Shown: piece after piece, positions 16,423 through 26,374 of the stretch
How the letters are laid out: each line of letters begins with the position of its first letter
How positions within the stretch are numbered: the first letter of the stretch is position 1
From: Lactobacillus helsingborgensis
GTDB lineage: Bacteria; Bacillota; Bacilli; Lactobacillales; Lactobacillaceae
Assembly (NCBI RefSeq): GCF_000970855.1
Contig: NZ_KQ034055.1
Location: 49,633 to 103,930 of the forward strand
Length of the DNA: 54,298 nucleotides
Direction: 5' to 3'
The notes under the pieces: model-generated
Databases searched by the model: none
Seen by the model: only the letters and a program-made list of their open reading frames with translations
Told to the model about the DNA's origin: nothing
Translations under genes and position numbers: made by a program

Positions 16423-16923
16423 TTATGTTTGGCTCCTTTTAAAAGAATTAAGTAATTCTAATTCTTTTTTTGATAAAAAATTAAGTCTTTTTGTGTAATA
16501 CTTGCTAAAGAAAAAATTCAAACCTACGCTATTGTAGTAATCAAGAGATATTAGACTAATATCAAAAATTGCAATATCGTCGAAATCAGACTCATTTTCC
16601 TTATATAAAATGAATGCATTTTTTACAAAATTATCTGCTAAATTTATTTCAATTTTTAATCGTTCGGCCTCCGCATGATACAACTTAAACCAAAATATCT
16701 CATCAATGTATTGATTAATTTCTAGTTCAGCATTCTTATCATAGTTTATATCGTATAGATAATCATTAATTAAGCTTCTAATAAATCTCCCAACTTTTAT
16801 TTCTGTAGAAATAGAATTCCTAATTTCAAAAAATAAATTAAGATGCTTTCCTTTTATTAATTTTAAAAATTTCATTTGTTCTTCTATAGATCCATAAATC
16901 TTACTTTTTTCTTTTCTCTCCAT
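16423..16923 (-). CDS. Unknown helical protein, paralog of the 17738-18208 product
   Basis: 166 aa, soluble, predicted all-helical. It shares two blocks with the 156-aa protein two genes upstream: FIRSLINDYLYDIN versus FIICIINDYLWDVN, and LADNFVKNAFILY versus LARDFIINTFIVY. The two are therefore diverged copies of one family. I do not recognise the family. AAGG lies before the ATG. It is the last gene of the block behind leader B. Paired copies around a third protein suggest a small protein complex or a toxin-immunity-like unit, but neither is shown. Confidence 0.55.
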   Translation of the reverse strand: MERKEKSKIYGSIEEQMKFLKLIKGKHLNLFFEIRNSISTEIKVGRFIRSLINDYLYDINYDKNAELEINQYIDEIFWFKLYHAEAERLKIEINLADNFVKNAFILYKENESDFDDIAIFDISLISLDYYNSVGLNFFFSKYYTKRLNFLSKKELELLNSFKRSQT

Positions 16924-16969
16924 TTAATCAGGTACCTTATATTTATTTGAACCAAGAAGTTTTCTGTAA

Positions 16970-17716
16970 TCACTTGATTCGTTCTTCTAGTTCACTTACC
17001 GAAAACATCTTAATTCCATAAGAGTTAATAATCTTCTTATATCCTTCAATAAAAGTTTTATCTATGCTGCCACAATTTCCTTTTCTAGTAATATAGTCTG
17101 TGAACGTAACAGGAGTAATGAAATCTGCAAAAAGACCTTCACCATAATCTGAACCCAAAATAAAGCCAAGTTTTATCTCACTGCTTAAAGAAAAGTCATA
17201 GTAGCTTCTATTTATAGACTCTGGAGAAGTTATATTTACAATTATAAAATTTTCACCAATTCTCCATTGATGATTAAAGTTTGAAAAATTTGCTGCATAA
17301 GCATCTTTTAAGCTCTCAATAGAAAATAAACGATTATGTTCACAAAGCTTCTTATGTATTCCCTCATCCTTTTTAAGGATAGCTGTTTCCAAATATGAAG
17401 TGTCAACATTCATTTCTCCTTCAGTAAAAAAATTGTTAATAATATTTGTTCTAATTTCAACAGCAGTAGTGGGAGATGGCAAATTACATTCATTTCGAAG
17501 AATTGAATAAAAATCTTCTAATCCTCTTGCATTAAACATTTCATTTCCATATTGAATGTCACTATAAGATTCGAAATCAGTTAAATTCAATACTATTCTC
17601 AAAACATTCATTAACAATTTTCGTTCGTCTATCCAATCGTAGTTAACCACTGTACCAAAAATTTGTTGACCCTTTTCGTCTTCAAAATTAATAAATAATT
17701 GTGTTTGTAATTCCAT
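16970..17716 (-). CDS. Unknown 248-aa soluble protein
   Basis: 248 aa, no signal peptide or membrane segment, mixed alpha/beta. It has no motif I recognise. The middle is hydrophilic and the second half carries IGENFIIVNITSP and IKLGFILGSDYGEGLFADF, which look like beta strands of a compact domain. The ribosome site AAAAGG is good. It stands between two paralogous genes, 21 bases after one and 46 before the other, in one transcription unit behind leader B. A shared function with the paralogs is likely from the layout alone. Confidence 0.5.
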   Translation of the reverse strand: MELQTQLFINFEDEKGQQIFGTVVNYDWIDERKLLMNVLRIVLNLTDFESYSDIQYGNEMFNARGLEDFYSILRNECNLPSPTTAVEIRTNIINNFFTEGEMNVDTSYLETAILKKDEGIHKKLCEHNRLFSIESLKDAYAANFSNFNHQWRIGENFIIVNITSPESINRSYYDFSLSSEIKLGFILGSDYGEGLFADFITPVTFTDYITRKGNCGSIDKTFIEGYKKIINSYGIKMFSVSELEERIK

Positions 17717-17737
17717 TTTTTAGCCTTTTACTTAGTT

Positions 17738-18208
17738 TTAAATTTTATAAAGAAGACTTTTAATAAGCTTCAATTTTTCATTAGAAATCGTCGGTTGCTT
17801 AACCTTTTGTAGAATACTATTAAGTTGATCCACTTCTTCTTCTGACAAATAATAATCATTTGAAATATCATTAATTTTTTCGTTGTTGTTTAATATTTTT
17901 TCTTTAATGCAAGTGTAAACAATAAAAGTATTAATAATAAAATCCCTAGCTAACAGTTCTTCCTTAGCTAGTTCATTAACATATTGATCGGCACTATTGT
18001 CCCAAAGATCTTTAATATCATTCTCAGGGTATTCCAGACTTCTAACCACAGTAAGATTAACATCCCACAAATAATCATTTATTATACAAATAATAAATTC
18101 TTCAGCCTCTACTCCGTTAGACATTGAATCAATTATCCTATTAAAAAAAGAATAATGTTCATTAGCCTTATTTTTTACTTTTTGTATATCTTCCTTAGAC
18201 AATTCCAT
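17738..18208 (-). CDS. Unknown helical protein, paralog of the 16423-16923 product
   Basis: 156 aa, soluble, helical, acidic. Shared blocks with the 166-aa protein downstream (IINDYLWDVN; FIINTFIVY) mark it as a paralog. GGGAG precedes the ATG at about 11 bases. It is the first gene of the leader B transcript and sits 42 bases behind a strong terminator hairpin (18250-18280), so its expression probably depends on read-through. Function unknown. Confidence 0.55.
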   Translation of the reverse strand: MELSKEDIQKVKNKANEHYSFFNRIIDSMSNGVEAEEFIICIINDYLWDVNLTVVRSLEYPENDIKDLWDNSADQYVNELAKEELLARDFIINTFIVYTCIKEKILNNNEKINDISNDYYLSEEEVDQLNSILQKVKQPTISNEKLKLIKSLLYKI

Positions 18209-18249
18209 TATTACTTAATCTCCCTGTATAGTATTTTTTATAAACAAAA

Positions 18250-18280
18250 GGGAACATAAAATTATAGCTTTTATGTTCCC
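18250..18280 (-). terminator. Terminator directly upstream of the 17738-18208 gene
   Basis: 12-bp perfect stem GGGAACATAAAA/TTTTATGTTCCC (18250-18261 with 18269-18280), 7-nt loop, minus-strand tail TTTTG. It lies between leader B and its first gene, with no obvious promoter after it. Confidence 0.8.
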
Positions 18281-18496
18281 ACTAATTGAATGTATTAAAA
18301 TATTTGCTTTTTACCTTTTTCTTTTATTTCATAAGTTAGTAACCATTAATAATAAAATTTCTTATGCAGCATTATTCTCTTGTATTCATTTAACTCTTCC
18401 TTTCTGATAACACAACTAAATAGCTAACTCCCTATTAGCTTATCCTCAACTTCTCCGATGTCTTCTTATTAAAACCATCTCCCTTCCATACAAAAA

Positions 18497-18693
18497 GAAA
18501 CATTGAAATTGCTCAATGTTCCTTCTTTAAAAATCTTTTTCTTAATTCATATGATCTTTATGATCAATTTTTTCGGTGTTCGTTCTTCATTAGAAGTAAT
18601 TCTGAAATAAACTACATTTTTCACAAACGTGAGACTCTTACAAGAATTATCTTGCATTGTATTTTATAGAATATAGTTTGCTTGTATATTATA
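18497..18693 (-). promoter_or_regulatory. Structured leader copy B with promoter and terminator
   Basis: The minus-strand -10 TATAAT (18688-18693) begins a leader whose last 130 nt closely follow copy A: GTAGTTTA-TTCAGA, AATGAAG-ACGAA, AAAAAATTGATCATAAAG-TCA and a terminator stem (18497-18506 with 18513-18522) with tail TTTTTG. Between it and the first gene lie 290 nt with no gene. A short Arg-rich reading frame starts at the ATG just after the hairpin, in a position like similar short frames in copies A and C, but this may be chance. Confidence 0.7.
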
Positions 18694-18748
18694 ACGCCCA
18701 ATTAACTTATTCACCATAACTGGTATAAATTACTTTAGATATTATTGG

Positions 18749-19435
18749 TCAAACGTCAATTTGTTCATTCTCTACTAAACATTTTCTATCTATGACAGTA
18801 TTACCTACTTCATTATTTTTAAAATAAAATGTCGGATGATTCAGATATCTTTGAATTGGAAAATCCCATATATTTAAGTAATCATAATTTCTTGTTTGCT
18901 CCCAAGAAATTTTTAAGTGAGCAATTGCCTTTTCGTCCATATCTGACAAATCAATTTTTCTATCATTTTCAACAAACTCAAATCTTTCTTTTATAGTATC
19001 TTTACAATCTAAAGGATTACCAAAAGAATCATTTTTTATTTGATAAAAAAAAGTAAAAGTATCAAATAGCAATAATGCATAACCGTTTACTATTGCTCTA
19101 CAACAGGCAAGAAAAAGACCAACTAAGCTAGCCAAAAAATTTCCTTGTGGTAAAGGAAATTTGAGTTTTAAATATCTAACAAAAATAGTTAAAGGTATTA
19201 TTCTGTCTAATGATGGAGGTCGTTTTTGCATTTTTTCACGAGTAATATCAAAAAGAAAATATCTGAGAGGTGTATATAAACTGAATAAAATAGTTAAGCC
19301 CAAGTTATTAGACCTAGCAAAATAACTAATATCAAGTATAATTGCCAGCCAACATGACATTGTGGTTATACGGCTTACCCATCGAACTATAAATGAAAAA
19401 AGTGTGTCTTTTAGATATAATTGGTTTCTTTTCAT
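18749..19435 (-). CDS. Membrane protein at the end of the type IV secretion operon
   Basis: 228 aa. Two or three membrane segments lie in residues 25-70 (WLAIILDISYFA; LTILFSLYTPLRYFLF) and 100-130 (FLASLVGLFLACC; YALLLFDTFTFFYQI), followed by a hydrophilic tail of about 95 residues. It has a good GGGAAAG ribosome site and lies 15 bases after the giant VirB6/TrbL-like gene, so it belongs to the secretion operon. The topology suggests an accessory channel component. No named family is recognised. No clear terminator was found between its stop and leader B. Confidence 0.6.
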   Translation of the reverse strand: MKRNQLYLKDTLFSFIVRWVSRITTMSCWLAIILDISYFARSNNLGLTILFSLYTPLRYFLFDITREKMQKRPPSLDRIIPLTIFVRYLKLKFPLPQGNFLASLVGLFLACCRAIVNGYALLLFDTFTFFYQIKNDSFGNPLDCKDTIKERFEFVENDRKIDLSDMDEKAIAHLKISWEQTRNYDYLNIWDFPIQRYLNHPTFYFKNNEVGNTVIDRKCLVENEQIDV

Positions 19436-19450
19436 TGTAACTTTCCCTAA

Positions 19451-22400
19451 TTATAAATTGGTCATGTCCAAGTCATCTATAGAAAGATGAGCAGGATTAG
19501 CAGCAATATAATTATGCAGATTTTTTTCTGTTGGACTTAGAATACCATTTAAATATTGATTAAACTCTAACCGACTTTTAGTCGTATTAGTATGTATCTT
19601 TATGTTATCGATAACCTGTTTTTCACTTTGTTTAGTAATTGGACTTTTAGAATAAACTATCGGCTCTTTAACATCATCGGGAATGAGTCCGTTACCTGTA
19701 TCTTTAAGTGGGATGCTATACTGTTGACCGATAACATGCGTATCTAAAATATCGTCATCCACAATATTAGATACTTGCTTATATAAATCATCACTTTTAT
19801 CTTTACCAACAATGACACCATGATTTCCATCAGAATAATAATGATAATCACTATAATTAGATAATTTGTCTAAAGTAATTGGGCTCCCATCAAATTTTGA
19901 TTTTATCAATTCTGGAGCTTGTTGCATTGTTCTATAATCAGAAATGTCAAAAGAGGTAGATGGAACTTTAGAAGCATAGTTTCCAACCATATCGTGCAGA
20001 TCTGGTCCTCCATTCGTGTATGAACGAGTAATTTTCAAATTATCAGAAATACTGTATGGTTCTTCGATTCTATGAGTAGCTGGATCATATCTCGGACCTA
20101 TACTACCATCAGGATAAAAATCAAGGTTTTGAAAGACAGTTTCATCCCCAGCAAGGCTCGGATCACCTAATCCATAATTACCTACTAGATGGTACTCACC
20201 ATCCTTTATTTTTGCTCTAACATATGACCCTGTGTTATTGGTAACAACTTGTAAATCCCCAGCTTTAATTCCTGAGCCATCTTTAAAGTTAGCACTTGTT
20301 GAATTTTGGACATTATAAGATAACTCCTCTATGGCTTTCTGTGGAGATATTCCAGACGGGCCAAAATTTTTATTATAATTAGCAATTTTTGAAGATGCAA
20401 TATAATCATTAGGAGTTAATGACGTGCCATCATTTATATCAGCACCTTTTGATATTGTTGACTTATCTACGTTAAGCCAATTTTTTATACCAGAAACTTC
20501 TGCACCTTTATCAAACTCATTATTAAGTGTAGCTTGGGATTTTTGGTAGTCTGCATAGCCTTCTGCCAAATCTTTCTGGATTTTCTGATATTTTTTTCTC
20601 GAATTATTTCGACTTAAATAGTCTTGAAAACTTTTTGCGGTAAAAATATCACTAGAATGCCCACCGATAATTGTTGAGGGATTAGTGTCATCATTAAAAG
20701 CTTTTTCAAGTTCATATGCTGAAATGGGTATGGCCCCTTTTGCGGAGTTTGCTTCGTTATTGATTGAAAAAGTCCGTTGTTTAATAAGTCTGTTGTTTAG
20801 CCCATAATCTAGTGTTTCAAGTGGAGTATTTGAACCATGTATCTTTGTATTTGATATTAATGCTTGTCCTGAAACCCCATCTATAGCATTAAGAGTATCT
20901 TGTTGAACATCTTTAGAAACTCCAGCCTTTTGCATTTGTTCACTAAGGCTCTGCTTAAAAAGAGTCTTATTTACCATCGAATTGCCAAAAGCTGGATTAT
21001 CCGTTTGATCAGGCATTGAAAAGATTTTACCATTGGTTTCAATAGCCCTATGCTCTCGAGCTGCTTTCATTGCTTCAGACTCACCTTGACGATATTGATT
21101 AGAATCCATCCATGATTTTCTATTTACAAAACCATTTTCAGAAAATTTATCACCATTAATTTCTGCATATTTTTGTTTAGCGTTTTTTGCTGCCGTATTA
21201 ATTGCATCACCATCGATTCTTGATCTATTAGATCCATTGGTAGCAGCACCTGCTATAGCCAATGATTTTTGTATTTGGTCTGACTCTCCTTTACGATTTG
21301 ACGATAATTTTGTAGCTTCTTTTCCTAGCGCTTTTCGGGATGCTCGAGCTAATTTATTAGCATTACAATAGGAACCATTTATCTGTTTGTTGGCATCCGC
21401 TTGAGCCATCCTATTAGCTAGGTCTTCATCATTTAACACTTTATCTACAATGTCAGTTTTAGCATTCAATTCTGCAATCTGACCATCTCTATCATCTGCA
21501 GTAATATTTCCATTATTAAAGGCTTCTTCAATTGCCTTTTTTTGTTTCTGGATATTTGCTATATTTTGGTCTACTGCTTCATGTCCACTATCTGCATCCC
21601 ATACAGCTTTATTCTGTCTAGATAAGGTCTTATTTGTTTTTGCATTCGCTTGCTTTATCTTTGAATCTGTGAAGCCAGAATTGTTATTTCTCCTAAAATC
21701 TTCTTTTATTTTATTTAAGCTTCCCAACCCCAAAGCAGCCAAGGGCTTATTAGCCAATCGAGCAGCTCTTTTTCCAATAATTCCTCCAGCCGCACTCCCA
21801 GCTAACATAGCCTGCACATCACTTGCTCCTGCACCAGGGGCCATACCTATTAAGCGACCCGCCCCTGGGCCAACTATTCCATTTAGTTTTGCAATTGAAG
21901 AACGAAAAGGCATGCGCTTGGCCATACTATTTTTAAAGTCTTCATGAAAGCCATTCTTTAAGTTGCTTTTAAACTCCTTAAGATTATCTGAATCCTTAGC
22001 AGCATTCTTAACTCCGTCTTTTGCTGCACCCAATATACCCTTACCAGTACCTAAGGCTAGGCCTGCAGGGGCTAAAGCAGTTGCACCAATAGCAGCGCCT
22101 CCTGCCAAGGCTCCAGCTTTAACTGTTCTTGAAGTACTTTGATGAATATTGTCCAGCATATTTGTACTAATACCAAATAAATTTGCAAGTGAATTTGATA
22201 ATGGCTGGAACAGAATCATAACGATAAAGCCAACAACCAAAACTTCAAAGACAGAGGCACCACTGGTAGTTTGAGCAGGACCTTGATTAGCTAAGCCTAA
22301 AGTAATTGCATTAAGAAATTGCTTCCCTGGATTAGATTTTTGCCAGTTAATCATCGCCGCAATCTGCTGTGCTGTTTGTCCTGTTATTCTTCCATTATTC

Positions 22401-24082
22401 CAATCCATAAACATTGCCATAAAGGTTAAAGTCAATGCATGAATACATTGTATGAAGACAGTTCCAATAAAATCTTTAATCCAATTTATTGATTTACTTT
22501 TGCCCCAATTCAGTGACCAAAGAGCTACAAAAATTGGACCAATTGAAATAATAATTGTGAAAGCTACTGCTCGTATAAAATAGAAATATTTAATATAAAT
22601 TGCTAATCCTACATAAGCCAACAAATATATAATCTCAAATATTACTCCAGAAAAGTCTGATCCACCCAGTAACATCCCAGTTGATATTGCATTAACTGTT
22701 GTTTTATCAAAACCTAGTTTTAATGCCGTATTAAAAATTGTTTCACTCGCTCCTGAAGGAGTGACAGAAGTCATAAATTTTGCAAAAGCCAATAAAATAC
22801 TTCCATCAAGTTGTAAAATCATTGTTACAAATGTTGGAAATGCAGCAACCCCTATAACAGAAATTACTGTATCTACTACATTCCTATACCAATTAATCCT
22901 AGAACGCACAGGATCGATGGCTTGTCCTACGCCCATTCTCATAGTAGTAATAACCAATGCCAAAGTTATTAAAGCTCCACCTAATGCAATCATTGCGGGT
23001 TGAAGCCAGGAGGAAATTTCTTTCATAGAACTATAGTTACCAGAAACGGGATAAATTAAAGTTAGAGGTTGTGACTGAATATCAGACGCTAAATGGTTTA
23101 TATTCGTTTCACCTGCAAAAATTGAAGCACCAGCTCCGTTTTTTTCTAGCCAACTACCTACTGATGAAGACCAGAATAGATTCATTATCGCTCTTCCTAT
23201 TTTCCCCCAAAAGGTGGTAGGCTCAGGCATTTCTCCTTTAGATAACATCTTTTCAACTTCATCTGCCGATACCTTTTCATCGCCTTGAGCGGAATTGGCA
23301 TATTCTTTGGCATATTTTTTATTGGCGGAACCTAATTCTTTTTTCGCCTTACCGGTAGCATATTTTTGCATTGCATTTTTTAAAGCCTCATACCATTTCT
23401 CTGAGCCTCTAGTCCCACCATACTTTTTAAGATAGCCGCTAACTTGCTCTTTTGCACTGCCTGATAAATCGTTGTATGCCTTAAGCAGATTATTGGTGTA
23501 TTTATTCCACGCATTTTTTTCCGCAGTTGCTTGCTTTCCCATGCTTCCAAATTTGCTAATTCGTCGATTACCCGCACCGTCAGTTGCTAAAGATTTGTTA
23601 TTAACGTATTTTGTAAGTACTTTAAGCAAGGATTTGTTACTTTTAAATGCTTTCGGATCAATCCCGAGTGATTTCGCATAATTATATAATCCTTGACTTT
23701 CAACAGAAGTTGCATTAATCCCTGTGCCCCGTAAGCCATGTAACTGTTGCGAAGTTAGCTTACCTTTTCGTTTAGACCAAGCATTTAGAACGTCTGCATT
23801 TTTTCCCCAAGAATTAGCCCAGGAATGATTACCAAATTTTGCAAAGTTACCTTTAATTCCATTAATACCTTCCTTCCAACCCTCAACAATTAAGTTAGCT
23901 CCCCACTGTATGTTGCCATGGCCGTCAGTAACATTGAGGTGGTTTCTATTATTAGAAGCTAAGGTTACAATACCTGAAATTGTAATTGTCACAACAAGAA
24001 TTACTACTATTGAAGTTAGCCAAGCTGTAATTCTTAATAATAACCTCCCCTTCGATTTCTTTTTTACCTTATTTTTAGTCAT
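19451..24082 (-). CDS. Giant VirB6/TrbL-like conjugation channel protein
   Basis: 1543 aa. An N-terminal membrane helix (about residues 12-35) is followed by a hydrophilic, Lys-rich extracytoplasmic region to about 300. A block of six or more membrane helices follows (about 355-690: LQPAMIALGGALITLALVI, IIYLLAYVGLAIYI, FTIIISIGPIFVAL, FEVLVVGFIVMILF), then an Ala/Gly-rich stretch and an 800-residue hydrophilic tail rich in Asn, Lys and Ser. The central helices and position next to VirB4 fit the VirB6/TrbL family, which forms the inner-membrane channel of type IV systems. No peptidoglycan hydrolase motif is seen in either hydrophilic part. The ribosome site AGGGGATG is good. Confidence 0.8.
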   Translation of the reverse strand: MTKNKVKKKSKGRLLLRITAWLTSIVVILVVTITISGIVTLASNNRNHLNVTDGHGNIQWGANLIVEGWKEGINGIKGNFAKFGNHSWANSWGKNADVLNAWSKRKGKLTSQQLHGLRGTGINATSVESQGLYNYAKSLGIDPKAFKSNKSLLKVLTKYVNNKSLATDGAGNRRISKFGSMGKQATAEKNAWNKYTNNLLKAYNDLSGSAKEQVSGYLKKYGGTRGSEKWYEALKNAMQKYATGKAKKELGSANKKYAKEYANSAQGDEKVSADEVEKMLSKGEMPEPTTFWGKIGRAIMNLFWSSSVGSWLEKNGAGASIFAGETNINHLASDIQSQPLTLIYPVSGNYSSMKEISSWLQPAMIALGGALITLALVITTMRMGVGQAIDPVRSRINWYRNVVDTVISVIGVAAFPTFVTMILQLDGSILLAFAKFMTSVTPSGASETIFNTALKLGFDKTTVNAISTGMLLGGSDFSGVIFEIIYLLAYVGLAIYIKYFYFIRAVAFTIIISIGPIFVALWSLNWGKSKSINWIKDFIGTVFIQCIHALTLTFMAMFMDWNNGRITGQTAQQIAAMINWQKSNPGKQFLNAITLGLANQGPAQTTSGASVFEVLVVGFIVMILFQPLSNSLANLFGISTNMLDNIHQSTSRTVKAGALAGGAAIGATALAPAGLALGTGKGILGAAKDGVKNAAKDSDNLKEFKSNLKNGFHEDFKNSMAKRMPFRSSIAKLNGIVGPGAGRLIGMAPGAGASDVQAMLAGSAAGGIIGKRAARLANKPLAALGLGSLNKIKEDFRRNNNSGFTDSKIKQANAKTNKTLSRQNKAVWDADSGHEAVDQNIANIQKQKKAIEEAFNNGNITADDRDGQIAELNAKTDIVDKVLNDEDLANRMAQADANKQINGSYCNANKLARASRKALGKEATKLSSNRKGESDQIQKSLAIAGAATNGSNRSRIDGDAINTAAKNAKQKYAEINGDKFSENGFVNRKSWMDSNQYRQGESEAMKAAREHRAIETNGKIFSMPDQTDNPAFGNSMVNKTLFKQSLSEQMQKAGVSKDVQQDTLNAIDGVSGQALISNTKIHGSNTPLETLDYGLNNRLIKQRTFSINNEANSAKGAIPISAYELEKAFNDDTNPSTIIGGHSSDIFTAKSFQDYLSRNNSRKKYQKIQKDLAEGYADYQKSQATLNNEFDKGAEVSGIKNWLNVDKSTISKGADINDGTSLTPNDYIASSKIANYNKNFGPSGISPQKAIEELSYNVQNSTSANFKDGSGIKAGDLQVVTNNTGSYVRAKIKDGEYHLVGNYGLGDPSLAGDETVFQNLDFYPDGSIGPRYDPATHRIEEPYSISDNLKITRSYTNGGPDLHDMVGNYASKVPSTSFDISDYRTMQQAPELIKSKFDGSPITLDKLSNYSDYHYYSDGNHGVIVGKDKSDDLYKQVSNIVDDDILDTHVIGQQYSIPLKDTGNGLIPDDVKEPIVYSKSPITKQSEKQVIDNIKIHTNTTKSRLEFNQYLNGILSPTEKNLHNYIAANPAHLSIDDLDMTNL

Positions 24083-24093
24083 TTTAGCATCCC

Positions 24094-26355
24094 CTAGCCA
24101 ATGGCTTTATTTATAGCGTCAATTTCCATTCTATGTTTTCGTGCTTGGCCAATAGCACGATTCGACTCAACAAATTGCATTTCCTTAAGACTTGGATTAG
24201 TTCTAATCCATATACTCTCCCCTTCTTGTCTTAGAATTCCTTCACCAGGCTCAGGGTTACCTGTTAAAATGTCTAGAGCTCCATCAGTTAAATCAACAGT
24301 TTCTTTCATTAGTCTTCTATGCTCAGGCTTTGTAGCCAAAACAAACATAAACTCTGAATTAGTCACTAATGCTTTAGCTTGCGGGTTCCCTTGAAAACGT
24401 TCAATATCCTGTGTAAGCCAAGTAATAGAGCCATTCCTTTTTCTATCTCGTCTAACAATAGTTTCAAAGAAAGATGACATTTCCGGATCATCAATAAATT
24501 GAAGTATCTCGTCTGCATCAAGAACTTTTTTAACCATTGCTTTGGCTGGATTTTTCATCCATCGTTCCCACAGATATTGCGTAATAACATAGTAGGCAAC
24601 CCTTTTAATTGAGCCATCCAGTTGGGAAATATTAAAATTTACATACTTATAATCATTGAGTAACTGAGATCGTCCTTTACCAAAATATGTTTGACCGTCA
24701 AATATAGGACGCTTTCCATCACGCAAATAGAGTTTAAGCGCATCCATCAGACGTTCAACCTTAGGATCAATTTCTCCATTTTCATCTGTATTTTGAATTT
24801 CTAACTCTTTATAAATGTCAGTTAAAGTTGGCTCAAGCTTAGGTAATCTATCATGATATACGTCGTCAACCATGCCTGCTTTATTTGAAAAAAGGCTATT
24901 AGGGTCCGTAGTTATTCCCATGCTATTGACAACTGAATTAACAGCATCTTCTAGTCTTTTCTCCTCACCAACGCTCATTTTTGATTCACTTTCATTACTT
25001 GTAAGAATTACATTTACAAAGCCTTTAATGTTTGCAAGCATTTGAGAAATATTCACTTGTTGTATATATCTTCCACCGTCCTTGTGAGTTGTAACTATGC
25101 GATGATCATTGTCGTCTAGACGTATTCTTTCTTCCATTTCATCAATACTTAATTGTTGTCCATTTTCGTCTGTCATAGTTTCTTCTTCTAGTGGAGTTTC
25201 AAACAAAGACAGAGCACATGGATTAATAACAAACTGAGCATTGGCAGTTATTGTCAGATTCAGCTGTCCTAATCGCTTAGCTAAAAGTATATATTCGCCG
25301 TCTGGATCTATTGATCTGTGTTCCAAGCCCAAAATAGATATTTCTCTGGCCATTTTTATTTTGTTTGCAGCAGATTTACCACTACCTGCTTCTCCAACTA
25401 TACCCATGTTGTAGTTAATGGGGCGATGAGTATCTGTACCAAAAATATTTAAAAATTCTGTGTTTTGTGATGGTGTTGCCTGGTTGTTGCCGAAAGGGAT
25501 GCCGCCATTAAATCTGCCTGATGCATTTCTAGCTACATCCATAACTGCTAAAGCTTTTCTATCAACATTTCTATATGTATCATTTAAATAGCTAATCCTT
25601 GCGCCGATTGGAATGGTTGTTAAATAACCACTTTTTTGTCTTTTAGCATAAGGAGTAATTGACAAATTTTCATTGGCCAATAAATCAGCTACAATTCCAA
25701 AATTTTGGTTTACTTCTCGATCGCTTGATCCATATACTATTACGCTAATTGCCACATCATACATTCTATTTTCATCAAATTGTACTTGGTCAAGAAAATT
25801 ATCAATATCGCTATACTTAGCAATATTGTCCCTCTCTTGAAATGTTTGTCCTTTTTCTTTTTGATACTCGGCATTAGCTTCGATAATATTAAGCATATTT
25901 GATAAATTTCTCATGGTAAACCTACGTGACTGAGGCACTATGTCCAGAGTCACATCTACATTACCTTGTGCTAATAAGTCTTGGAAAACTGTTGTATCTA
26001 GGGTTCGTGGATAGCCAGATGGAGGCACATAGGCTGCAATACCATACGTCTTTGACCTCATATTTTCTCGCATAACGAATTCATCTTGCATAAAGTCATC
26101 TGTCGACCAATAAGATGGACCAATTATATTAAATAATGATGGCTGACCCAGAATAGAACTTGGAGTTTTATGTTTTTTATCATATTCATTTTGTTCAATT
26201 TCCTCATCAGAATTCTCTTCGTTGCTTAGATCAACATAAGAGTAATCCATATCTTCATTGTCAGTTTCACCTGCGGTTTCATTAACTTCTGATTCGCTAT
26301 TATCTACTTCATCTTTAGTAAACTTATTTTTTCGTAAAAATGAACTTAAGCTCAT
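24094..26355 (-). CDS. virB4: VirB4-type conjugation ATPase
   Basis: 753 aa, soluble. Walker A is GEAGSGKSAANK (near residue 319) and Walker B is VLDADEILQFIDD (near 608), followed by SFFETIVRRDRKR and a TWLTQDIERF motif typical of VirB4/TraE/TcpF ATPases. It energises pilus or channel assembly and DNA transfer at the inner membrane. The first 75 residues are acidic and low-complexity. AGGTAGGG precedes the ATG. It lies between the coiled-coil membrane protein and the VirB6-like channel, the usual Gram-positive order. Family assignment is firm. Confidence 0.93.
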   Translation of the reverse strand: MSLSSFLRKNKFTKDEVDNSESEVNETAGETDNEDMDYSYVDLSNEENSDEEIEQNEYDKKHKTPSSILGQPSLFNIIGPSYWSTDDFMQDEFVMRENMRSKTYGIAAYVPPSGYPRTLDTTVFQDLLAQGNVDVTLDIVPQSRRFTMRNLSNMLNIIEANAEYQKEKGQTFQERDNIAKYSDIDNFLDQVQFDENRMYDVAISVIVYGSSDREVNQNFGIVADLLANENLSITPYAKRQKSGYLTTIPIGARISYLNDTYRNVDRKALAVMDVARNASGRFNGGIPFGNNQATPSQNTEFLNIFGTDTHRPINYNMGIVGEAGSGKSAANKIKMAREISILGLEHRSIDPDGEYILLAKRLGQLNLTITANAQFVINPCALSLFETPLEEETMTDENGQQLSIDEMEERIRLDDNDHRIVTTHKDGGRYIQQVNISQMLANIKGFVNVILTSNESESKMSVGEEKRLEDAVNSVVNSMGITTDPNSLFSNKAGMVDDVYHDRLPKLEPTLTDIYKELEIQNTDENGEIDPKVERLMDALKLYLRDGKRPIFDGQTYFGKGRSQLLNDYKYVNFNISQLDGSIKRVAYYVITQYLWERWMKNPAKAMVKKVLDADEILQFIDDPEMSSFFETIVRRDRKRNGSITWLTQDIERFQGNPQAKALVTNSEFMFVLATKPEHRRLMKETVDLTDGALDILTGNPEPGEGILRQEGESIWIRTNPSLKEMQFVESNRAIGQARKHRMEIDAINKAIG

Positions 26356-26374
26356 ACTAACCCTACCTCTTTTA

